From Strongylocentrotus droebachiensis (Eukaryota; Echinodermata; Echinoidea; Camarodonta; Strongylocentrotidae), in contig JAVYIG010007939.1 of the NCBI GenBank assembly GCA_035222895.1, positions 1 through 64,000 of the forward strand: DNA of 64,000 nt. Direction: 5' to 3'. The notes under the pieces are model-generated. The model was not told the origin of the DNA. It saw only the letters and a list, made by a program, of their open reading frames with translations, and searched no databases. Shown one piece after another: positions 12,101 through 23,196 of this stretch; the stretch's first letter is position 1, and each line of letters opens with the position of its first letter. The position numbers and the translations under genes are program-made.

Positions 12101-15100
12101 GATGATAATGATGATGGGAGATTGATGATAGGATGCTAATGACAATGGAAATCCTGATGACAGTGATGATAATGATGATGGGAGATTGATGATAGGATGC
12201 TAATGACAATGACAATCCTGATGACAGTGACGATGATAATGATGATAATGATGATGGGGAGATTAATGATAGGATGCTAATGACAATGACAATCCTGATG
12301 ACAGTGATGATAATGATGATAATGATGATGGGGAGATTAATGATAGGATGCTAATGACAATGGAAATCCTGATGACAGTGATGATGATGGTGATAATGAT
12401 GATGGGGAGATTGATGATAGGATGCTAATGACAATGGAAATCCTGATGACAGTGATGATGATGGTGATAATGATGATGGGAGATTGATGATAGGATGCTA
12501 ATGACAATGGAAATCCTGATGACAGTGATGATGATGGTGATAATGATGATGGGAGATTGATGATAGGATGCTAATGACAATGGAAATCCTGATGACAGTG
12601 ATGATGATGGTGATAATGATGATGGGGAGATTGATGATAGGATGCTAATGACAATGAAAACCTGATGACAGTGATGATGATGGTGATAATGATGATGGGA
12701 GATTGATGATAGGATGCTAATGGCAATGACAATCCTGATGACAGTGACGATGATAATGATGATAATGATGATGGGGAGATTAATGATTAATCAAATAATT
12801 ACATGTTTGCTTTTATAGCTCCAAGCAAGGAAAAACCCAAACCTGGATCGCTGTCCAACTTCATGATGATTCCCGTGATTTGGCCCATGTCTGCAGCTAT
12901 CATCGTGTGTGCGTGTGCAATGACTTTCCTTGATCCAACTCTTTCATTACATCTGGAAACAGTAAGTCAATCCTTTGATACTTGTTCTTCTTCCTTCTAA
13001 TTCCCTACTCCCAAAGAAATGGGGTTCGGAGGGATGGGTGGTTTCCCGAAAGGGGGTTCAATGGTAGAGGGGTCCTCAGGTGGAATATTCTGGTAATTGG
13101 AAAAAGGATCATGATTCTGCAGAAGTGTTCAAAGATAAGATAACATCTCCTGAGGCCTTTGGTATGATTGGTATGATAAGCAAGTCTATTAATATCATTT
13201 GAAACAATTCAAAAATAAGAAGTCATGTTTAAATATATTTTTCTAATTTGTTTGTTTGTTGTTGTTGATATTTTGTGTATGTTTATATAATTATATTTTA
13301 ATGTAATTATTGGTTTATGTAGTTATTGCTTTCAATCTCTGTTACTGTGTTTAAACAAAATTGTTATTGATGCAGTTCTCTTTTGTTTGTTTGTATCTGT
13401 GTTTCTGTGCTCATTGTTGTTATCATTATTTTTTAAATATTTGTTTACTTCAGCAATTTACATTGGTTAGACTTACGTTAAACAAACATCTGTTGGTATT
13501 CAGGAGTTGTGGGTGTCTTTCAATTAAATTAAATTGAAAGTCATACAGGCATGTATAGGGAAAGTAGATCCCAAGTATTTGTCACTTCTCTTTTCCATAC
13601 AAGAGATGTCATTTTGAGTTTGTCACGCTGTTATAATCATGGCTTTAACATGGCTGAAGGGAAAGTTCCTAACTATCACTGACTCATGGCTGGCAAGCAA
13701 GCTTTTCTCTGTAGAGAAAACTCAAGAGAAATCAGCCGGCTGAAACAAAACAGGCATATGTCATATTTGATGGGATAAGGGATCACCCTAGAGACAGATG
13801 CACAACACATGTCTAAAGACAACCCTTCTGAAATTGTGAATCACTGTCTAATTTTATTATCATTACTTTATCTTCTGCCTGTTCTACATGTCCTCTTCCT
13901 TCAATCTTTTGACTTGTCATTTTTTTACTTTTTATTAGCATCAGGATTCGGCAGATATTTATTTGTAGTTTTTTAAACACACCATATAGCTTGAAGTGGT
14001 ACTTTACAGCTTGCAATTAAGACCAATTATTGTGCACAAAAAAGAGAAGTGGATGGTTGAAGTTGGTCATTGAGGAATAAAGCTGCGTGACATGGGTTCA
14101 GATAAATTTACGGGTATAATTAAAGCCCTGTTTGTGAGATAGATATTGTAATAAGGCCATTTAAAAAAATATACATGTTTAGCGTCCCCGCCCGCTTCCT
14201 TTTTGGGGGCCGCCTCCTATTTCTTTTTATTTTTTATTTTTGAATTTTTTGAATTTTTTTTTGTTTGAATTTTTTTTTTTTTTTTTTTTTGTTGTTGAAA
14301 AAATAAATAAATGAAAAACACTGCTAAAATGGCTCTATTTCTGATTTAAAAAAAAAAAAAATTGTCGGCGGCCATCTTGAAAAAAAATAGCCCCGACTGT
14401 CTGGGAAAATGTACCGAGCGGCCATTTTGAGCGGCCATTTTGAAATAAAAAATAAAAAATAAAAAGGGCCCCCTCCTTCCTATTTTTCGAAAAAACAGGA
14501 CGCTAAACATGTTTTTTTTTTTATTTGGCCTAATACTACGAGCATGTAAGAATTAATTAGTAATTATTGCAGTGCAGTCATCACGTTTATGAATGTCATT
14601 GTGAAACCATTGTTTGACCGAACACTGAAGTAATCTCATTTTTACAACCTGGTTCCCATGAATCTATCTTTGGGAAGTATTTTCACCTTGTAATGCATTG
14701 GATCCACATGCTGGCTGCTGACGTCATTTTATTATATTTTCATATAAAGAGAAAGTGCACTAGCTGTTGGTGTTTATCCTTGACTTTGTCCAGCTAATAC
14801 AGGATGTAATGAAATATTGAAGGTCTTTCCTGTGCTGGGTATGTCCCCTATTAGTTTCCAAGTAGATCACAATGATCGACTTAGATATTGAAAGGTCCAG
14901 TTGATAATGTATTTCGATAAATACCCTCTAAAGATAACTACCCTCCAAAGATAACTACCCCAAGGGTGATCCCCACATTGTGATTTGTTGATCAACAAAC
15001 GCATTAAGACACTGCTATCAGTTAAATTAAAAATGAGTACATTTCATTGCTGAGCTGATTTTCATATCATTTTTGTAAATCTAATTTAAGACATTTGTAA

Positions 15101-18100
15101 TGAGATTGATGGGAAATAGTTTGAAGAATCGTTTGCCTCTTGACTTTAAGGTGCTTGTTTGTTTGTATGTTTGTTTGTTTGTATGTTTGTTTGTAAATGT
15201 TTGTTTGTTAATGAGATGAGAATGTAAGCTTTTAAGGCCAAGAGTTTGAATTAAAAAAGGTCTTTCTTCCAGTAAACAATATGCTCAAGAGATATTAGTA
15301 CATATGTATAAATCAATAACATTACATATTACTTATACCTTATTATAAACAACCCCCCCCCCCCCCCACCACAAAAGTTTAGTAGTGGTGACATAAATTA
15401 ATAAGTCTACCAGGCAGGGAAGTTCGAATCGTCCTCTAGGCACCTTGTCCGGAATTGGTTAGTGTCAAGCACTGTCACTTAATTTGATTTAGTCCCTAGT
15501 CGACCCCTAAGAAGAGAAGTAAGGTTGATTTGATGTGGCAGGCAGGATGACAAGTGACTCAGCTCAGTGGACCATGCCAGTCGATGTCTTTAAATTCAGG
15601 GCCTCACAACCAATACATAAAAACAAAAAAAATTGCAATATTTTGCAAAGAAACCAAAATTGTGATTCATCAATTTGACATATTGACCTGGAAAGAAAGC
15701 TTCTGGTGTTTTTTTTTTAAAAGGGCAGTCCTCTCTAGAAGGAGCTAGTGAATGATGACCATTTTGTGTGTTTATACTTCATTACTACAGTCAAACCTGC
15801 TTTAGTGATTGACACCCTGTCTACAAAGACCACATTTTTTGTTTCCCTTTAAAATTGTTTCTCAATGAAACATGTACTAAAGGAACCTGTCTACAAAGAC
15901 CACTTTTTGTGTTTCCCTTGGGCGGTCGCTATAGACAGGTTTGACTGTAGTAGTAAACTGAAGTACAATTATACAACCCTATATATATTCAAGTTTTATT
16001 ACTATTCAAGTTTTTTTTTACTATTTGTGATTTAAACAAAGTTTTTGTGCTTTCTCTTTCACAGTTTGGAGTGAGTACCCCCATAGCTGGTGTATTATTC
16101 CTGCTACTTGGAGGTCTCTATGCATTGACCATGCCACTGTGGGGCTACCTGTCAGATAAGCAGGTATGGTCATCGATTGCCAAGACAATTGGCCATATTT
16201 GTGATGTAATTTCAATTTTAATGCACAAATCTTTGTTCAGTGCCTCGTTACAAATTATTTCAATCACCTGTTACAAAAATTGTATCACAATAGTCCGAAT
16301 TTCATACAATACGTGTTAATTGTTAGCTAGGACAAACATTATGGATTGTCATACCAACAACTAATGTATGCCATTTGTATGCTGACTATTGAGGTACAGT
16401 TATTCGTAACAGGTGATTGAAATATTTGAAAGAGGCATGTAACAAAGATTTATGCATTAAATTTGATTACCTGGTACATTATGAAAATGGTCTATTCAGC
16501 TCTTTAGGCAATTATAATATAAGAAGAAAGGATAAATATTGTTTGAAGAATGCTTATCTTTCTTTCCATCTCAGAAAAAAAGTATACTTTATTATTACAA
16601 AAAACACAAAATACTATCACATAGAAGATCTGTTCTTTCTGTCATGCTCATTGTTTTAACTCACTCTCCAGTTCTCCATTGCCCTTTTATGCTTAAGTTT
16701 TTGGCATATGATTGATTGCGTATGTATACAAATCTTACAATTTTTCATTGTGATCATTCATATTTATATATTCAGTCCTGTTTAAATATCCAATTACATA
16801 CTTCTGATCCTATTTTGGTAGTTTTATAGATATGAATTTGTGAATATTTTTCTGCACTGTGTGTAATGTTTTTGCCATTGAAAGTTGCCCTTTTATTTAA
16901 GTGTATACCTTCATAGGGCAAACACATCTGTATCTGCAAGTCTAAATTTACAATACTTCTTCAATATTTATTGATTGTACAGGGAAGGACACGTTTAATG
17001 GCCATCATAGGCTTCATTATAATGGGTGCTTCTTTCTTACTGGTTGGTCCATCTCCATTGCTGCATTTACCCAAGTAAGTCTCAATTCTTTGTTAATGAA
17101 TTCTCTATTTAAGAATCATGACCAGGGGGTGTTTCACAAAGATCCTAAGTTGAACTTAACAATTATTTTAAAAGGCATAAAACGTTGATTCAAATCAAAT
17201 ATTTATTTTCTATAATCAAGATTTCATATTCTTCATGTGGAATTAATCAAAAGTCTAAAATACTTCAATTTTCACATTTGAATATATTTTATTTTAAGGC
17301 TACAAATGGCTCTCCATAATATTTAAGTCCAACTTAGAGTTAATTTTGACTTATGATCTTTGTGAAACACCCCCAGGTCGGTTTGTGCAATGAATCATAG
17401 AATATAAAAAGCAAGAGAAAATACAAAGAAAACGCGATAATGGAATTTAAAACATTTTGACTTTAGGGGAAAACATATGACCATTTATATTGATGATTTT
17501 TTTTGTAAGAAAGTTTGTGAGAAGTGGAGGTAAAGTATCGATCATAATAATTTATGGTTGGTGTGTAATGCTGATTAAACTCTGATGAGTGTTTTATTTG
17601 GACCATAGTCTTATTCTATCAATTCAGCTATTGTTGATCCTTCCAGTTTTATATCTTGTTTTATTGTTTTAAAGTTCTTAAGAGCCGGGGATAAGAAGGT
17701 AAAAAGTTCACTGTTTGTTTATTCCATTTTAATCATGTGTACGTAGCATTTGATATCAAGAAAAGAATTGTGAATCATCTTGGTTGCTTGATTTGATTTC
17801 ATATAGGATTGATGTGGGGTGTATTAAAATAATTTCAAAATATGAGCCATTGTAATGGGAGCATAATAGGAGCAATATGCTTCGGAGTCAGATCATTTAT
17901 TCATCCATATTTCAAAAACAGAGAAAATTGGCTCTCACTGGCGTAACAAAAAACAATGAACATAGTTGATAACCATTAAGAATTTTAATATGTGAATCAT
18001 GTATTCATAAATACTCAAATACAGATGGCAAGAGAAATGAAGTTTTGAAAGAGAAAGATAAAGTTATTAAAACAGACTACCATGCAGAAAGAGAAATACA

Positions 18101-18854
18101 CTTTTCCCAGAACATTTAACACAACAAGCTATTTTATGATCAGCCTCCCTTGAAGATAGGAATATAATGAAACTGCTGGTAGTTTGTGTCATCTTGTACC
18201 AGGGGGGTGTTTCACAAAGATTCTAAGTTGAACTTATTTTAAAGTTGGACTTAACAATTATGGAAAGTCGTTAGCATCTATGAAAATATTTTGTACAAGT
18301 TATTTTAAAAGGCATAAAATGTTGATTCAAATCATTCATATTTTCTATTATCAAGAAAATTTCATGTTCTTGATATGGAATTGATAAAAAGTCAAAAATA
18401 CTTGGAATTTTTGCTTTGGAATATATTTCATTATAAGGCTACAAATGGCTCTCCATAACTTTTAAGCCCAACTTAGAGTTAAAGTTTGACTTAAGATCTT
18501 TGTGAAACACCCCCTAGAGCTAACCTGCTACTGAATCCACAAGTGAATAGAAACGAAGCAACATAAAAAAAAGCATATAATATCCTGGTCATAGATCATC
18601 TCGGGCAACAAACCTTTGGTATAGCAAATAGATTTGTTTCAATATTATTGTGGAAGAGCAAACATTTACAGATTCTGCAATATCCTAAGCAATTGGTTTG
18701 TAGTTAGACCAGGGAGGTATACCTCCCTGGTTAGACCCTGACTCATAAAATTTTAATCAGAAAGAGATATTACATGTATATATTACAATCTGCATTTGTG
18801 ATATTTTAAGTATTGTTAGATTGTATTATGATAAACCCCATTTCATATTCTCTT

Positions 18855-18886
<32 letters not shown>

Positions 18887-21800
18887 TCTCTCTGTCTGTC
18901 TCTCTCTCTTACGCACACACACATACACATTCTCTCTCTCACACACACACACACACTCTCTCTCAATCTGTCTGTCTGTCTCTCACTCACTCATAAGTTT
19001 CATTCTATTCTGCCTGTTTTTAGAGCTATTCAGATATTGCATTTATATATTGAGTGCCAAGGCTATAAATGTGCAGAGAAATAGATTCAAATTAACCACA
19101 TCAGTTACAAATACAGCTCTTTTTCCCTTTTCACGTAATAAAATGCAATTTTATGTACTATTCAATCTTTTTTTTCAATTTTCAGTCATCTGTGGATTGT
19201 GATAGTAGCATTGAGTATATGCGGTATCTCCATAGGCTGTGCCTGTATGCCTATCTTTCTTGATATGATGGTATCTGCAAGGTAAATCTTCTTTTCCATC
19301 AGTTCCAAGAATTTCCTATTATTCCCAATCCGTTGTGTAACAATTGCATTGGGAGATGATACAAAGCTCCTGTAATTTCTCATTATTCCCAATCCATTGT
19401 GTACTAATCGCATTTGGAGATAATACAAAGCTCTTGTAAGCTCATCTGTTGTCAAGGTATTATTGTAAGTTTTTTGCTATGGTTGATAATATATATATAT
19501 TTTTGTTGTTGATAGATGTCCTTAAATAGTCAATCAAATCTTTTAATCCTGAACTAAGCTGGGTTTTTTTTTTTTAATCGCATGATTACAATTTATCTTG
19601 AGTAATGTCATTTTGAGATAATCTTGACATTTTTTCCCACTAAGAACATGTACAAGATGCACACAGATAATATAGATAAACTTTATGGTAATAAATATTC
19701 TACCAACATTTTTTTTCAAGCAGTTTTAGACAAAAGTTATACTCAATGCAAACTTTATCCATTTTTTAAACCCTAAACAGTTCAGTAGTACCTTCAGCAT
19801 ATTGTAGTTTTTTAAAATTCCAATTTCAAGATATTTATTGTGCTCTTTAAGTATGATACTGCTATGAGAGAAAGTACTTATTGGTAGATGCATTTTTGTG
19901 TGAAACACTCTCCTATATTGTATATTGTTCTAGCCATTTCTTTCATTGGTGTATACATCGTAATACATTGTAATATATTGAAATCCATCTTGGCTGGTAA
20001 TATACTTGTTACAATGAGTTTTCTAGGACCAAGTCCCTCTGATAAAGCTGTCGGTCCCCTGGCTGCTTACTTACAAGCATATACCTGCTTTCTTTAAAGC
20101 AGTCAGGTAAAACAAATCATCATCAAATATTAAACAAACATCATTATTGTTATTGTATTTTTGCTGTTCGATTCTGTTTTCAGATGGTATGGATTTCCGG
20201 ATGACATGGCCACCAATGGACTAGTTTCTGGTGTGTTCAGTGGCTGCTTCTCATTAGGGTGAGTCATTTAATCAGTTCAATCAGAAAGTGTATCCTGAAG
20301 TATTTTCCTCTCATTTATGGAAAGTAAAAAGTTCATTCTCTAAAAAATCTGTAATAAACATATGGAACACTCTACCTCAAGTCATACGCTTTATATATAA
20401 AAACAGTTCAATGTTTAAAAAACAAATGAAATTGAGCTTTTATTCTGAGTACTGTTAAATTTACCTTCAAAATCTTTTTGCCCAATTTTAAATTATTTCA
20501 TACTTGTTTTTGTAGTTTTTTGTATTTTGTGATATCTTTAACTGATATATGCTCATTAATATAAATAATATAAATTATAATATTCGGGGGAACTTTTTTT
20601 AAACAAGGCCACCATGGGCTTTCCTTTGTTCTCCTATTTCATTTGAAGCTATTGTATAAACTGAACATTCTTTGTATGTATATATACTTGTATGTTTATT
20701 TGCATTTGCTGTTTCTTTCTTCATGTAAATGAAATGAATAAACGAACTTGAACTTGAACTTGAACTTGAAGTATTTTCCTCTCATTTGGCAAGTAATATG
20801 GGATATGAAACATTACCTGTTCAAGATGCTGGAATCTTTCCAACAAACAATAAAGTCCAAACAGCTATCTCTAAGAAGAGCATTAAATATTGAGTTTATT
20901 CTGTTCTTGTGGTTTTCTGTCTGTGATTTCCTGTCTCGAATTGTGATGCAATAAGATCCTTATCTTAAAGTAACACAGTGAGAAAAATGTAAACAAAGAC
21001 CACCTAAGGGAGACGATTAAAATGGTCTTCATAGGCATGATGGTCTTTATGTACAGGTTCCTTTTATACAGGCGATAGCTAAATTGAGTCTGACTGTATT
21101 AGCTTTGAAAATCTACATCCACAGCTACATGCATGTTATCAATGTGATATCCTTTTCCTTAATAATACGATATGAACATTTTTCCTGAAATCTGGATAAT
21201 TTGATGTCCTTTTTTCTTTGTTTTAGGAGTTTCTTAGGCCCTGTGGTTGGAGGAGTACTGAATGATAACCTAGGTTTCAACTGGGCCTCTACCTACATCG
21301 CAGCCTCTTGCTTCGCTGTGGCCATCATCTACGGTGCATTCTGTATATGGGAGTACCAGTGGGGTAAAGGGTGAGTGAGATGATTCCAGTACTTATATAT
21401 AGTGAAACCTGCATATAAAGACCGCTCATTGAGAAAAGAAAAATGGTCTTTAAAGGCAGGTGGTCTTTATGTACAGGTTACTTCAGTATATGTTCCAATG
21501 AGGCACCATTTTCAAGGGAAACAAAAAATGTGGTCTTTATAGACAGGTGGTCTTTCTATACAGGTGGTCGCTAAAAAGCAGGTTTATATATACCGTAATT
21601 AACGTTGTATAAACCGCCCTCGTGTATTTTTTTCTTTTTTTTTCTTTTTTGCCGACTTTTTTTTTGTCGACTTTTTTTTGCTGACTTAAAAAACAGTAGA
21701 GGACCTAGGATACAACCTTGTGGTACGCCGTGCAATAAAAGAAATATTGGAGGAATTATTATTATAAACTACATATTGAAATCTATCAGAAAGATTACTT

Positions 21801-23160
21801 TCAAACCAAGATGACAGACAAACTTGAGTGTTGTTCTAGTTTCCGAGTGGTGAGTCAACACACCGATATCTGAGCTGGGAGACATTGCCAGGCATAGCGC
21901 CAGGTGGAGGGGCATAAATCGAAACTTTATTTTTTTTTTTTTTTTGTGTGTGTGTGTGTGTACCGTATATAAACCGCACCCCCGACTTTGAATTTTTTTC
22001 GGCGGCAAAAAGGTGCGGTTAATACACCGTTAACTACGGTATGTATCGTCTGTTTAGGGTCAGAAGGGTCCTAAAAACGTTTATACTTCAACACATTGTT
22101 AACATCCTACTGAACTTATGATATTTGAGTATATCTAAAGTGAAATTAATGTCTGTTAAGAGCCAGAAGGGCTTTAACTCTGTTTCAGAGTATATGAGTT
22201 AATGCCCTTCTAGTTCCAAACAGACGATAAGCAAGTTTGACGTGGGAAAAAAATTAAAAACAGACCTCAATTTATACCCACAGATATAGTTTTGTGTTGG
22301 CAGAGGTATATCAAACCGCTTTGATTATATTTACAAGAGACTATTTTATATTCATTTTGCCAAGGTCTTGCCCTTATTTTGCCCTTCATGTTAGCCTTTC
22401 TGGCGACTTGCCAAAGTTTTCAGAGGACATTCCTTTTTGTATGCCCTTGAGTGCAGGCAATGTTTGCGTAGGTCAATGTAAGTTTGCTTGATGAGCCCTA
22501 TTTCTGACTCTGTTTACACCAGACTGTATTGATAAGCCGTTGTGCTCATCTAACCTACACATATAATATGTATTCTGATTATAGTATCTGTACTTGTAGA
22601 CCAGTTGTTCATTGATTGGATCTTCCAATCTTAGATCAGTCCATCCTGACCATGAAACAAACCGTGCGAGGGGGGGGGGGGGGGGGAGGAGTGGGGTACT
22701 CACATATTAAGTCATAGGGGGATCTGCCACTCTAATGGGTTGCTTTTTCACAAATAATCCCTAAACATGGATCCCTTTTTAACAAAATATCACTAAACAT
22801 GGGTCCGTTTTTCAAAAAATTATTAAAAATGGGCCTTTATTTTGAGAAAAATTCCAAAATGGGACAGGGTTTCGAGGCTTGAGCCGCTCTTCCCTGTCCA
22901 AACCAAATCAGAGTACCCCCCCCCCTCCTCAGGGGAACAGAGCTATATTCCTAATTAGATCAGTGCAAATGATTCAACTTTTCTTCAGCATTTTATGACT
23001 TGTTACTAAACTTGCAAAGCTTCTCAAGGCATCAATATTTTCACTGTGAATTGGGGTGTATTGTGGATAATAGAAAGTGATGAGATAAATGGAGAAGGAA
23101 CAGAAACAGAAGAAATCATGCTGAAAGGGACGAATATCAACAAGATCTGTGGTGTTCAGT

Positions 23161-23196
<36 letters not shown>

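Larger units (their letters stand above)
12962..16064. other. SLC18B1 intron 7
   Basis: Contains the MITE at 14.15 kb, a (TTTG)n tract near 15,155-15,210, a poly-C run near 15,354, a SINE-like fragment at 15.39 kb and the Tc1-like element at 15.79 kb. The rest is AT-rich without a recognised feature. Confidence 0.5.

Noticed and set aside
11651..12145. Minus-strand open frames rich in His, Ser and Ile
   Set aside because: By-product of the GAT-rich minisatellite inside an intron; no stop codons arise because of the unit sequence.
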